Positions 1-8,561 are shown, numbered from the stretch's first letter. The stretch: 64,000 nucleotides of DNA from CADEFX01 sp963806735 (GCA_963806735.1 CAWEBE010000016.1:17653-81652), one strand, 5' to 3'. The notes: a model not told the origin generated them from the letters alone. Program-made: numbers and translations.

Positions 1-1169
1 CCGCCTCGGTTGTTGATCCAATCGTGCGGCGGCGCACCCGCAGTCTCGGGAAAGAACTCTCTGCCGGTCGTGACGCTTTCATCGACGACAATGGCGTCCT
101 CGGGCAGCATGGCTCCAAGTATGGATGCGATGGCGGCGGGTGTGATTGTTCCGGTTGGAAGTGCCGGCCGGCGCGGCGCGGCAACTCCTGCCGGCTTTGT
201 GCTGATGGCGCCGAGCTCGATGGCCAGTGCCTCGAGGGCGGCTTCGATGTCGTCTTCGATGCCAGCCAACTTTGTCGACTTGGCATCCTTCGACATCAGC
301 AGGCTGGGCTTTTCCGGATAGGCGAAGAAAGCGACGGGCTCACGTGCACCAACGAGGACAAGGTCTCCGGTCGACCGCATAACAGCGAGAGCTTTTTCGA
401 CGACATAGGGAATGCGCTCGACCTGAACGCGACCGGCGCCGCGCTCCAATCGCGTATTGGCGCCTTCGGTCAGGATGCCGCATCCCGTCTTGGCCGCAAT
501 CCGGCCTGCCAGCTCCAAACACGACTGCCGCAACGCATCGCCGCCCATCAACAGCGTTGCTCTTTTGCCCGTCCTCAGCATGGCGGCGGCCGCCCTGATG
601 GCATCGTCTGATACCTTCGCGCGGGGTGCGGGCGGTGCTGTTTCGGCAATGCCATCGGCCGGCCCCCAGGCGGTATCCGCCGGCAGGATCAAGGTTGCAA
701 TCTGTCCAGGCGGTTGCCGGGCTGCCTGGATCGCCAAGGCACCATCGCCGGCAATTGAGCGTGAGTTGGGCGAAGTTTTCACCCAATGCGACATGGGTGC
801 GGCCACGCCTTCGATATCGGCCGTCAACGGGGCGTCGTAGGCGATGTGATAAGTGGCATGCTCGCCGACGATATTGACGATTCCGGAATTCGCTTTCTTC
901 GCGTTGTGAAGATTGGCGAGCCCATTCGCCAAACCTGGACCCAAATGCAGCAGTGTGGATGCCGGCCGTCCCAGCATGCGGTAGTAGCCATCGGCGGCAC
1001 CCGTCACTACTCCCTCGAACAGGCCCAGCACGCAGCGCATGCCGGGCACCTGGTCGAGAGCCGCGACGAAATGCATTTCCGATGTGCCCGGATTGGTGAA
1101 GCAAACGTTCACTCCCCCAGCCAGCAGCGTACGCACCAGGCTTTCGGCCCCATTCATCGTGCCAGCCAT
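1..1169 (-). CDS. ThDP-dependent enzyme, acetolactate synthase/benzoylformate decarboxylase-like (3' end cut by the window)
   Basis: The reading frame is open from an ATG at 1169 to the left edge, giving 389 codons, so the C-terminal part lies outside the window. The N-terminal pyrimidine-binding domain is clear. It has FTNPGTSEMHF at residues 24-34 and LFEGVVTGAADGYYRM from residue 50. Glu52 in that stretch is the position of the glutamate that activates the cofactor in this superfamily. The central domain follows, and the C-terminal PP domain begins just at the edge. A GGAGAA sequence lies upstream of the start. Family members act on 2-keto acids by decarboxylation or carboligation. The substrate cannot be told without the missing C-terminal domain. 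A palindromic repeat lies directly upstream. Confidence 0.85.
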   Translation of the reverse strand, partial: MAGTMNGAESLVRTLLAGGVNVCFTNPGTSEMHFVAALDQVPGMRCVLGLFEGVVTGAADGYYRMLGRPASTLLHLGPGLANGLANLHNAKKANSGIVNIVGEHATYHIAYDAPLTADIEGVAAPMSHWVKTSPNSRSIAGDGALAIQAARQPPGQIATLILPADTAWGPADGIAETAPPAPRAKVSDDAIRAAAAMLRTGKRATLLMGGDALRQSCLELAGRIAAKTGCGILTEGANTRLERGAGRVQVERIPYVVEKALAVMRSTGDLVLVGAREPVAFFAYPEKPSLLMSKDAKSTKLAGIEDDIEAALEALAIELGAISTKPAGVAAPRRPALPTGTITPAAIASILGAMLPEDAIVVDESVTTGREFFPETAGAPPHDWINNRG

Positions 1170-1226
1170 CGGGCAAAATTCTCCATCATCGCCAACAGGA
1201 CATTGCCTCTCGGCAGCGGTCGAACC

Positions 1227-1301
1227 TAGAGCAGGATCGCATTGGATTAAATCACTATCCCAATCGAGGAACGCTGCGGCCGAAGCGTCAATCCTGCTCT
1301 A
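1227..1301. repeat. Palindromic intergenic repeat with TAGAGCAGGAT ends
   Basis: A 75-base element has perfect 11-base inverted ends, TAGAGCAGGAT at 1227-1237 and ATCCTGCTCTA at 1291-1301. A second, imperfect inner stem pairs ATTGGAT with ATCCCAAT. It lies in the space between the ThDP gene start and the end of the LLM monooxygenase gene. A relative with the same left end is found at 3336. It looks like a dispersed intergenic repeat of the type common in Hyphomicrobiales. A role as an RNA hairpin or terminator is possible but not shown. Confidence 0.75.
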
Positions 1302-1317
1302 CACTATGTGGCCAGGC

Positions 1318-2388
1318 TTAGACGAACGCCTGTCGGATGCGCGCCCAGTCGGCGAGCGCGTCCTCCTGACCGGGCACAAGCTGGATTGTGAACTGGGTGA
1401 ACCCGGCGCTGCGCAGCACGTCGATGCGCCGCTTGATCTCGGCCTCGGTGGCCGTGAAGGATGTGGCCCGGATCAGGTCCGCGGTCACGAACGGCTGCTC
1501 CTCCGGCTTCACAAACATCAAGTGTCCTCGGTGGTTCTGGAGGTAAGAGGCGTCCGATGGTGTGAAGGTGCGTGCCAGGGCAACGTAACCCTCCAGCTCG
1601 CTGCGGGCATTGGCCGGCAAGCTGGTCCCAGGTGCCAATCCGGATATGGCCTCGTCTGCCGCGCGATGCAGCGCCACAGCAGCACGCGGCCCAGCCTGAG
1701 CCATAGCTCGCAGCGAGTCTGCCGGCTCGTCATCCTGTAGCACACAGCCCAGCGCGAAGGCGGTGGCGGACAGATCGGCCACAGGATGCCCGGCTGCGCT
1801 CCATTCCTGACGCATCGCCTCGACTTCACGGACCCCGGCCTCGACATTGCCGACGAAATCGATCCAGCCCGCGGCAAGCCGAGCCGTCATTGCGCGCGTG
1901 CGCGGACCGTAGGCCGACAGATGTAGCGGAATGGGATCGCGGGTGTTGATCAGCTCCAGCTCAGGATTGAGGAAGCGGATCTTGCGCGTTTGGCCCTCCA
2001 TCTCGAACTCAATGGTCTCACCTTTCAGCAGGCCGTACACTTGTCTGATGTAAGTCTCCATTGTCTTCATCTTGATCGCGCCGAAACCCATGGCGCGTCG
2101 GGCCGTGAAACCGGTTCCGACACCGAAGTCAATGCGGCCGGGCGCAAGCTTGTTCAACGATGCCAAAGCATTGGCGGTGACGGGCGCAATGCGGTTCGAT
2201 GGCACGAGAACTCCGGTGCCCAGACGGATACGGCGTGTATTGACTGCCGCCGCGCCCATGGCCACGAAGCAATCGGCACTCAGCATCTGCGTGTCGTAGA
2301 ACCAAGCGTGGGTGAAGCCGAGCTCCTCGGAGCGTTGGGCCATTCTCCAGGAGTCGGCCGCGGTCGCCAGTGCGATACCAAAATTCAT
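1318..2388 (-). CDS. LLM class flavin-dependent oxidoreductase (luciferase-like monooxygenase)
   Basis: The 356-residue protein starts with MNFGIALATA and shows the bacterial luciferase TIM-barrel pattern: RIRLGTGVLVPSNR in the first third, LAPGRIDFGVGTG, and the C-terminal half typical of F420/FMN-dependent monooxygenases. The start at 2388 was chosen over an in-frame start 8 codons upstream because GGGAGGAGATCC stands just before it. Family members use reduced FMN or F420 to oxidise small organic compounds; the substrate here is unknown. The gene is divergent from a cyclase-family hydrolase at 2562, and the 173 bases between them carry a perfect 12-base palindrome that could regulate both. 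Confidence 0.85.
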   Translation of the reverse strand: MNFGIALATAADSWRMAQRSEELGFTHAWFYDTQMLSADCFVAMGAAAVNTRRIRLGTGVLVPSNRIAPVTANALASLNKLAPGRIDFGVGTGFTARRAMGFGAIKMKTMETYIRQVYGLLKGETIEFEMEGQTRKIRFLNPELELINTRDPIPLHLSAYGPRTRAMTARLAAGWIDFVGNVEAGVREVEAMRQEWSAAGHPVADLSATAFALGCVLQDDEPADSLRAMAQAGPRAAVALHRAADEAISGLAPGTSLPANARSELEGYVALARTFTPSDASYLQNHRGHLMFVKPEEQPFVTADLIRATSFTATEAEIKRRIDVLRSAGFTQFTIQLVPGQEDALADWARIRQAFV

Positions 2389-2454
2389 GGATCTCCTCCC
2401 AGTGCAGCACAAGTCATGCCAATGCCGTCAGACCCTCCTTGTCAACCTACACCA

Positions 2455-2466
2455 GCAGACGTCTGC
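2455..2466. promoter_or_regulatory. Perfect 12-base palindrome in a divergent promoter region (candidate operator)
   Basis: GCAGACGTCTGC is a perfect 12-base palindrome. It lies 67 bases upstream of the LLM monooxygenase start and 95 bases upstream of the cyclase start, in the space between the two divergent genes. That position suits a regulator controlling both. No regulator gene is adjacent, so the assignment rests only on symmetry and position. Confidence 0.35.
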
Positions 2467-2561
2467 GATCTCAGCACGCGAATTCCAGATGACCACGGTA
2501 CAGTTCATTTAACGAGTGCATAAGAACGGCCGGCGTCGGCGCAAAAGCTAGGAGGATCAAG

Positions 2562-3338
2562 TTGGCCACCCGCATCATCGACATCTCTGTTGCCCTGCAA
2601 AGCGGCATCGCTTCCGACCCGCCGGGCCGAGAACCCAAGATCAGCTACATCGCGCACAAGCAGAGCGCGCGCGAAGTGTGCGAGTATTTTCCGGGCTTGG
2701 CGCCTGATCAGCTACCTAACGCCGAGGGCTGGGCGGTAGAGCGGGTCGAGATGTCAACGCACAACGGCACCCACCTCGACGCGCCCTGGCATTTCGCCTC
2801 TACGATGGATGGCGGAAAGCGTGCCATAACCATCGACGAGGTGCCGCTGGAGTGGTGCTTCCAACCCGGCGTCAAGCTCGACTTCCGTCACTTCCTTGAT
2901 GGCTATGTGGCAACTGCTACGGATGTCGAGGCGGAACTCGAACGCATTGGTCACACAATAAAACCGCTCGAGATCGTGCTCGTGAACACGGCGGCAGGCA
3001 TGCGCTATGGCGAGCCGGACTACGTGGCGACAGGGTGCGGCATGGGCCGCGAGGCGACCCTCTATCTCACCTCGCGCGGAGTGAGGATCACCGGAACAGA
3101 TGGTTGGTCTTGGGACGCACCGTTTGTCCATACGGCCAAGAAGTATGCCGAGACCAAGAACGCAAAGCTGATCTGGGAAGGGCACAAGGCGGGGCGCGAG
3201 ATCGGCTACTGTCACATCGAGAAGCTGCACAATCTGGAGCAACTGCCGGCTACCGGCTTCAAGGTTGCGTGCTTCCCGGTCAAGATCAAAGCCGCATCGG
3301 CAGGTTGGACGCGGGCAGTCGCTCTCCTCGAGGATTAG
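2562..3338 (+). CDS. Cyclase family protein (metal-dependent hydrolase related to kynurenine formamidase)
   Basis: This 258-residue protein carries the family signature HNGTHLDAPWHF near residues 67-78. It matches the HxGTHxDxPxH metal-binding motif of the cyclase/kynurenine formamidase family (Pfam Cyclase), whose members hydrolyse amide or ester bonds in small molecules. The start is a TTG at 2562, read as MATRIIDIS, preceded by AGGAGGATCAAG, a strong ribosome binding site. The TAG stop is also the first three bases of a palindromic repeat. The divergent flavin monooxygenase suggests an oxidation followed by hydrolysis, but the substrate is not evident. Confidence 0.85.
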   Translation: MATRIIDISVALQSGIASDPPGREPKISYIAHKQSAREVCEYFPGLAPDQLPNAEGWAVERVEMSTHNGTHLDAPWHFASTMDGGKRAITIDEVPLEWCFQPGVKLDFRHFLDGYVATATDVEAELERIGHTIKPLEIVLVNTAAGMRYGEPDYVATGCGMGREATLYLTSRGVRITGTDGWSWDAPFVHTAKKYAETKNAKLIWEGHKAGREIGYCHIEKLHNLEQLPATGFKVACFPVKIKAASAGWTRAVALLED

Positions 3339-3400
3339 AGCAGGATCGTTGCAGATGGAAATCGCATTCGCGATCCATCTGGAGCGTGAATCCTGCTCCA
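3336..3400. repeat. Palindromic intergenic repeat, TAGAGCAGGAT family, copy 2
   Basis: The element starts with TAGAGCAGGAT and ends with the inverted but imperfect ATCCTGCTCCA. It contains an inner perfect stem, CAGATGGA with TCCATCTG, and ATCGC with GCGAT within that. It shares its left end with the repeat at 1227. Its first three bases are the TAG stop codon of the upstream cyclase gene. Transcribed, it would fold into a long hairpin, but there is no following T-run. Confidence 0.75.
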
Positions 3401-3411
3401 CACTTGGAACT

Positions 3412-3474
3412 TAGAGTGCGATTCACGCCTCATATGGAAGCCGCAGTGCTTCCGTATGAGCCGATCGCGCTCTA
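3412..3474. repeat. Palindromic intergenic repeat with TAGAGTGCGAT ends
   Basis: This 63-base element has ends TAGAGTGCGAT and ATCGCGCTCTA, and an inner stem in which CTCATATGGAAGC pairs with GCTTCCGTATGAG with one wobble. It lies 11 bases after the previous repeat and resembles it at the terminal TAGAG. Its last three bases form, on the minus strand, the TAG stop codon of the M24 gene. The pair of hairpins separates two convergent genes and may act as a bidirectional terminator. Confidence 0.75.
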
Positions 3475-4629
3475 GCCGACGACGATGAGATCACGCGGCG
3501 TGCGCGAAAGCAGCTCGACGCCCTTGTCAGTGATCAAGCAGTTGTCGATCAGGCGCACGCCGATGCGCTCTTCCTTGATGAAGACAGCCGGCTCGACGGA
3601 GATCACCATTCCCGCGCGCAGCACGTCCTTGCTGCCGCCGAACATGTTCGTCGGCTCACCCCAAGACGGCGGAAATCCTGGCGCCATGCCATAGCCGGAG
3701 GTGTGCTGGCGGAAGTGATCCATGCCGTATTTGACAATCACCCCTTTCAGCGCCTCGTGCGGCTTGATCGCTGGCGCGCCATCACGCATCTCCGCCATGC
3801 AGGCATCCGACGCCTCTAGCACGATTTTGTGGAGATCGCGCAGGCGATCGGTCGGTTTGCCCAGCACCCATTGCCGTCCGAGCGTCGAGGTGTAGCGACG
3901 GTAAGCGGCGCCGAGCTCGACCAGTCCCGTATCGCCCTTCACCTGCTTGCGTTCTGTCGGCGCACCGAGGACGAAGCAGCTCCGCTCGCCGGTCATCAGA
4001 TTCATCGTGCTGGCTGGGATGGCGCTACCTGATTTGAGGATGGCGTGATAGGCGGCGGCGGCCAGCTCGAGCTCCGTGCGTCCTTCTGCGACCGTTGCAA
4101 TGAGGGCCTTCAGCGCATCCGCAGCGATGGCCGCCGATTTGCGGTGATATTCGATCTCGCGCTGCGATTTCACCAGCTTCAGGCTGTGCACGAGGTTCGA
4201 GGGTTCTGCGACCAAGGCGTCGCCCAGGATTTCCTTCACGCGAACGTACTGGTGCGGGTTGAGATACCAGGACGGCACCTCCATGCCCACGCGTGCATTC
4301 TTGAGGCCCAGCTCATCGGCGAACGTTGAGAACGCCTGCATCGGATCCTCGGGCTCGCGGCCGTTGTAGCCGCGCACCTCGTTCACCATGGTGTCGAGCT
4401 CGAACTCGCTGCGCTCCATCTCGCGCGTGAAGATGACGAGCTTGTCGGACTTGGCGGACACGGCGAGACATTGAAAGGCCGTGTAGCTCTTGTTGTCCTG
4501 TCCGATCAGCCAGCGCATCGACACCGGATGGATCACGAGGAGCCAGTCGAGGCTTGCCGCCGCGATGGCCGCACGTGTGCGCTGCAAACGATCGGCGAAT
4601 TCCTCTTTAGTGAAGTCGTGCTTGGACAT
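3472..4629 (-). CDS. M24 family (creatinase/Xaa-Pro peptidase-like) protein lacking most metal ligands
   Basis: The 385-residue protein has the two-domain layout of the family: a creatinase N-terminal domain to about residue 150, then a pita-bread fold. Metal-dependent members use D, D, H, E, E. Here the first Asp site is Glu238, in LVELGAAYRRY. The second is replaced within TSTLGR at 247-252. The His region (HTSGYGM, His309) and the first Glu (VEPAVF, Glu346) remain. The last Glu site reads VRLIDN. Loss of Asp ligands is known in creatinase and in ectoine-hydrolase-type members, so C-N hydrolysis of a small molecule is more likely than peptide cleavage. The neighbours are a palindromic repeat and a taurine/nitrate-type ABC importer on the same strand. 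Confidence 0.8.
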   Translation of the reverse strand: MSKHDFTKEEFADRLQRTRAAIAAASLDWLLVIHPVSMRWLIGQDNKSYTAFQCLAVSAKSDKLVIFTREMERSEFELDTMVNEVRGYNGREPEDPMQAFSTFADELGLKNARVGMEVPSWYLNPHQYVRVKEILGDALVAEPSNLVHSLKLVKSQREIEYHRKSAAIAADALKALIATVAEGRTELELAAAAYHAILKSGSAIPASTMNLMTGERSCFVLGAPTERKQVKGDTGLVELGAAYRRYTSTLGRQWVLGKPTDRLRDLHKIVLEASDACMAEMRDGAPAIKPHEALKGVIVKYGMDHFRQHTSGYGMAPGFPPSWGEPTNMFGGSKDVLRAGMVISVEPAVFIKEERIGVRLIDNCLITDKGVELLSRTPRDLIVVG

Positions 4630-4678
4630 GAGCTTTAAGCCTTCGTGTGCGTTGAGAAAGGCGCTTGCCGGAATGAGA

Positions 4679-5494
4679 TCACGCGCGGCCTGCTACCGAC
4701 GCGGTTGGTATGCGGGCCGCATCGTGCTGGCGCACCTCGCTTTCGACCAGTGCCCAGATCTCGGACTTGAGTTGCGCATATTCGGGCGAGAGCTGCACCG
4801 TGACATGGCGCGGGCTCGGCAGCGTGTTCGGAATAATCGCCTTGACCCGGCCCGGACGCGCCGACATCACCACGATGCGGTTCGACAAGATGAGCGCCTC
4901 GTCGATCGAATGCGTGATGAAGACGATGGTCTTGCGGCTCTGCTCGTGGATGCGCAGAAGCTCCTCCTGCATGACCTGACGCGTCATGGCATCGAGCGCC
5001 GCAAACGGCTCATCCATCAGTAGCACCTCCGGATCGGCTGCGAGCAACCGCGCGAAGGTGACGCGCTGCTGCATGCCACCCGACAGCTCGGCTGGATAGT
5101 GATCCTCAAAGCCTGTGAGCTTGACCATGTCGATGAACTGCTGCGCGCGCCGGCCGCGCTCCTCGCGCCCGAGGCCCTGCATCTTCGGACCGAACTCGAC
5201 ATTGCCGCGCACCGTCTTCCAGGGAAACAGTGCGTAGGATTGGAAAACCATGCCGCAGCGCGGCTCGATGTGCGTGATCGGCCTGCCCCGCAACAGGACC
5301 TCGCCGACAGTCGGCTGCATGAAGCCTGCGAACATGTTGATCATCGTCGACTTGCCACACCCAGAGGCGCCGAGCAGGCACACGAGCTCGCCTTCGGCAA
5401 TATCCAGCGACAGGCGCTCGACCGCGACCACGTTTGGCCCCCGCCCGACCGAAAACACCTTGGTGACCTGCTGTGCTGAGAGGATGGGTTCCAC
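4679..5494 (-). CDS. ABC transporter ATP-binding protein, nitrate/sulfonate/taurine type
   Basis: This is a 271-residue ATPase. Walker A is GASGCGKST at residues 42-50, the signature is LSGGMQQR at 137-144, Walker B is VLLMDEPFAALD from 157, and the His switch lies in ITHSIDEA. The sequence is of the SsuB/TauB/NrtD class, which energises import of sulfonates, nitrate, cyanate or other small anions and pyrimidine precursors. The GTG start at 5494 has GAGGACGG upstream. It stands 12 bases after the permease gene and in the same direction, so the importer (substrate-binding protein, permease, ATPase) forms one operon from 7405 to 4679. Confidence 0.9.
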   Translation of the reverse strand: MEPILSAQQVTKVFSVGRGPNVVAVERLSLDIAEGELVCLLGASGCGKSTMINMFAGFMQPTVGEVLLRGRPITHIEPRCGMVFQSYALFPWKTVRGNVEFGPKMQGLGREERGRRAQQFIDMVKLTGFEDHYPAELSGGMQQRVTFARLLAADPEVLLMDEPFAALDAMTRQVMQEELLRIHEQSRKTIVFITHSIDEALILSNRIVVMSARPGRVKAIIPNTLPSPRHVTVQLSPEYAQLKSEIWALVESEVRQHDAARIPTASVAGRA

Positions 5495-5506
5495 GCGTAC
5501 CGTCCT

Positions 5507-6349
5507 CTACATTCGCCGGTGGCGCTGCCAGGGCAGCAGCACACGCTCGAGCGCATTGGCGAGCCAATCTGCCAGCAGCACGGTCAGCGAAATGCAGATC
5601 ATGCCGACGAGCACCAGCGCCAGATTGCCCCAGTCCTTGGCTTGCCAGATGATGGCGCCCAGCCCGGTCTGCGCCGCAACCATCTCCGCCGAGAGCACGC
5701 ACGACCAGGCGATGGCGAGCGTAATCTTGAGCCCGGAGAGAATCCCCGGCAACGCGCCGGGCAGGATCACCTCGCGCATGATCGCCAGATCATTAGCGCC
5801 GAGATTGCGCGCGGCCCGGATTAGCAGCGGATCGACCTGCTTGGTCGCCTCTAGGGTGGCGAGCAAGATGTAGAGCCAAGATCCCATGAAGACGATGGCC
5901 ACCTTCTGCGACTCGCCGATGCCGAGCCAGAGCATGGTGAGCGGGATCCAGGTGATGGACGGAAGCGGCCGCAACAGCGACACGAAGGGGTCGACGATGG
6001 CTTTGGCCGGCCACCACACGCCCATCAGGATGCCGAGCGGAATCGCGACCACGGCTGCCAGCGCAAAGCCGGCGAAGACACGCTGGGACGACATCAGCAC
6101 TGCCGTCCACAGCTCGCCGCTGCTAACGATCTTGCTGGCTTCGGCCAGCACCGCGCGCGGCGAAGGCAGAAACACCGGTGCAATCCAGCCTAGCTCGGTC
6201 GCTACAGTCCACAGGCCGAGAAAGGCCAGCACCGACACGACGCTGAGGATCAGTGACAAGCCGATCTTCAACCCGACACGAGTGCGTTGCGCCGGAGCCC
6301 GAATGGGGTCGCTGGCAATGGTCTCACCCGTCTCCTCTGTCGTACTCAC
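5507..6349 (-). CDS. ABC transporter permease, nitrate/sulfonate/taurine type
   Basis: The 280-residue membrane protein has about six hydrophobic segments, the first around residues 27-50 (LKIGLSLILSVVSVLAFLGL). The coupling loop is around RAARNLGANDLAIMREVILP, which matches the EAA-type loop of SsuC/TauC permeases. The start is taken as GTG at 6349, with no strong ribosome binding site. It sits between its binding protein and ATPase genes. The ligand cannot be read from the permease. Confidence 0.88.
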   Translation of the reverse strand: MSTTEETGETIASDPIRAPAQRTRVGLKIGLSLILSVVSVLAFLGLWTVATELGWIAPVFLPSPRAVLAEASKIVSSGELWTAVLMSSQRVFAGFALAAVVAIPLGILMGVWWPAKAIVDPFVSLLRPLPSITWIPLTMLWLGIGESQKVAIVFMGSWLYILLATLEATKQVDPLLIRAARNLGANDLAIMREVILPGALPGILSGLKITLAIAWSCVLSAEMVAAQTGLGAIIWQAKDWGNLALVLVGMICISLTVLLADWLANALERVLLPWQRHRRM

Positions 6350-6412
6350 CAGTGCGATCGCCGCTGCAAAGCATCCTCTATTGTTGTGCCAGCCTGGTCA
6401 CGCTGACTGTCG

Positions 6413-7405
6413 CTATTTTGGCATAAAGCTGAAGTTTCGCCATTTGGTCACATCGGCCACCTTGCTTGAGATTTTCTTGTTCTCGAGCAGCCAGTCGGCC
6501 AGCTCCTGCATCTGCTTCTCGTGCAGATCCATGTGCTTTTGCCAGTCTTTGCTGCCGAAGAAGCGAAAACCTTTGCTTCCCTCAAGCGTCTCCTCGGGAC
6601 TCTTCTTGAAGTAGTGCGCCACGGCTGCCGCGGTCTCGGCGGGATTGCTGACCGCGTAGTCTGCACCCTTTAGGAGGGCGGTGGCGAGCTTCTTGGCCAC
6701 CTCTGGCTGCTCGTCCGCCAGCTTCTTGGAAATGATCATGATGTCCGGGGCGCTGGCGGTGCCGTACTTCTTGTAGGTGTCGGTGTCGAGATCGCTACCC
6801 AGAATCTTGCCCTCGGGCACGGCTTTCACAACTGCGTCCAGCAGCGGCTTCCATACACAGGCCGCGTCCACATCGCCTTTGGCCAGCGCGCCGGCCATCT
6901 CGTTGGGCGGCAGATTGACATACTGCACATCGGCGATCGTCATGCCGTTGGCACGCAGCTGCCCGTGCAGACTGATCTCGGCCGACGTATTGGCCGCGAC
7001 CTTCTTGCCCTTGAGCTCCTTGATGCTGCCGATTCCCGGCCTGCCGACGCATCCTTCATTGCCCGGCGAGTCGTCGACATTGGCGAAGTAGTAGAAGCTC
7101 TGGTTGCTCTGCGCCATCTGCGCGATGACGGCGAGGCGTCCGAGGTTGGAGAAGTGCACCGAGCCCGCCGTCACCGCGGCAATCCGATCGCTCGAGTTGA
7201 GAATGATCTTGTAGTCGATCTCGAGTCCCTGCTCCTTGAAGAAGCCCTTCTCGATCGCGACCATGATCGGCACCTGCCCGTACCAGGTCACCGATCCCGC
7301 GAAGGCGAGCTTGGTTTCCTGCGCCCGTGCGCCGACGACGATCGTCGGCAATACCGCCAGCACAGCGGTCAGTGCCAGGAGTGCTCTGCGACTTCTGCTA
7401 GTCAT
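6413..7405 (-). CDS. ABC transporter substrate-binding protein, NitT/TauT family
   Basis: This is a 330-residue periplasmic binding protein. The start at 7405 gives a clean signal peptide, MTSRSRRALLALTAVLAV to about Ala-Arg-Ala at residue 28, and TCGAGGGAGAAGACC stands directly before it. An in-frame start 30 codons upstream would bury the signal peptide. The mature part has the two-lobed NMT1/SsuA-like pattern (FAGSVTWYGQVPIMVAIEKG, FKEQGLEIDYK). It heads the importer operon, 70 bases downstream of an LLM monooxygenase gene on the same strand, suggesting that the monooxygenase acts on the imported compound. Confidence 0.88.
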   Translation of the reverse strand: MTSRSRRALLALTAVLAVLPTIVVGARAQETKLAFAGSVTWYGQVPIMVAIEKGFFKEQGLEIDYKIILNSSDRIAAVTAGSVHFSNLGRLAVIAQMAQSNQSFYYFANVDDSPGNEGCVGRPGIGSIKELKGKKVAANTSAEISLHGQLRANGMTIADVQYVNLPPNEMAGALAKGDVDAACVWKPLLDAVVKAVPEGKILGSDLDTDTYKKYGTASAPDIMIISKKLADEQPEVAKKLATALLKGADYAVSNPAETAAAVAHYFKKSPEETLEGSKGFRFFGSKDWQKHMDLHEKQMQELADWLLENKKISSKVADVTKWRNFSFMPK

Positions 7406-7475
7406 GGTCTTCTCCCTCGACGCTGAAAACTCCGAAATGCCCGTCCTCTTGTTTCCCACACCGACTGCGGCTAGC

Positions 7476-8561
7476 TTACTCGGCTGCCGCTGCACCCTTT
7501 GTCTGAAAGCGCGGAATCACTTTCTCTCCTATCAGCTCGATTGAGCGCATGGCCTGCTCGTGCGTGGCGCGCCCAGCCTGCACCACGAAGATCATCTGAT
7601 CGAGACCCGCCTCGGCCCACTGCTCGACTTGCCGGCACACCGAGTCCGGGTTGCCGCCGATCGCCATGCCGTCCGCGATGATCTGATCGTTGCTCCGGGC
7701 GCGGAATTTGGCGACTACGGCCTCCTTGCCGCCAGCCGTCGCAAAGCGCACCCTGTTGAGGGCCGCGTCGTTGTCACCGTTGTACCAGCGCGCCATGTCG
7801 CAAGCGAGGTCTCGCCCTATGCGCTCGTCCTCATGACAGCAGGCCAGCGCAAAAGCTGCAACCTGCTCATTTGGGACCTTGCCGACGAACTGGCTCGTGT
7901 CACCGCTGCGAATGGCGGCCCGGTAGGCTTTGATAGCGTCGCGCGTCTCGGCAATGCTGTTGCGCGTGACACCGATAACGCCGACGCCCTTACGGCCCGC
8001 AGCCTCGTAGGTCGAGAGGTTCGAGGCCGCAAACCAGAGCGGTGGATGTGGGCGCTGAATGAGGCGCGGCAGCACGTGTCTTGCTGGAAGATCGAAATGC
8101 TTGCCTTTGAAGCCGGGAAAGTGTTCGTGCTCGAACATCTTCATGACCGCTTGCGTCGCCTCGGCGGCAATCTCTCGGCTGTTGGCATCGGACACGCCGA
8201 AGGCCTCGAACATGTACGGGGTCGATCCCCGCCCCATGCCAAACTCTGCGCGGCCATTGCTCAGGACGTCCAGCGTGGCCACACGCTCAGCTACGAAGAA
8301 GGGGTGCTGAAGGCTGACCAGGATCACGGCGAAGCCGAGCCGGATGCGGCTCGTGCGCTGGCTGACGGCCGCAAGCAGCATGTCGGGACACGGGCTGTGG
8401 CCGATCTCCTCGAAGAAGTGCATCTCCGTCAGCCAGAAATATTGAAAGCCCGCGCGCTCGGCAGCCTCCGCCTGGTCCAGCATGTTGCGATAGGTCGTGA
8501 GTTCCGCATTGGGCCCCCAAGGCCGCGGCATCTGGAGCTGGGTCATTATTCCGAATTTCAC
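7476..8561 (-). CDS. LLM class flavin-dependent oxidoreductase (luciferase-like monooxygenase)
   Basis: The 361-residue protein begins MKFGIMTQLQMPRPWGPNAE and has the luciferase-like barrel: SRIRLGFAVILVSLQHPFFVAERVATLDVLSNGR and the GMGRGSTPY phosphate-binding stretch. The start is a GTG at 8561 preceded by GGAGGGGTGGTTCT. The gene leads the operon that continues with the NitT/TauT importer, and the LysR gene at 8697 is divergent from it. The arrangement resembles sulfonate-use operons, where a monooxygenase is paired with an Ssu/Tau importer, but the substrate here is not known. Confidence 0.87.
   Translation of the reverse strand: MKFGIMTQLQMPRPWGPNAELTTYRNMLDQAEAAERAGFQYFWLTEMHFFEEIGHSPCPDMLLAAVSQRTSRIRLGFAVILVSLQHPFFVAERVATLDVLSNGRAEFGMGRGSTPYMFEAFGVSDANSREIAAEATQAVMKMFEHEHFPGFKGKHFDLPARHVLPRLIQRPHPPLWFAASNLSTYEAAGRKGVGVIGVTRNSIAETRDAIKAYRAAIRSGDTSQFVGKVPNEQVAAFALACCHEDERIGRDLACDMARWYNGDNDAALNRVRFATAGGKEAVVAKFRARSNDQIIADGMAIGGNPDSVCRQVEQWAEAGLDQMIFVVQAGRATHEQAMRSIELIGEKVIPRFQTKGAAAAE

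Noticed and set aside
340..1176. A 278-codon minus-strand open frame at the left edge
   Set aside because: Its translation is Arg/Gly/His-rich without any family pattern, while another frame of the same strand reads as a well-conserved ThDP enzyme from 1169 to the edge.
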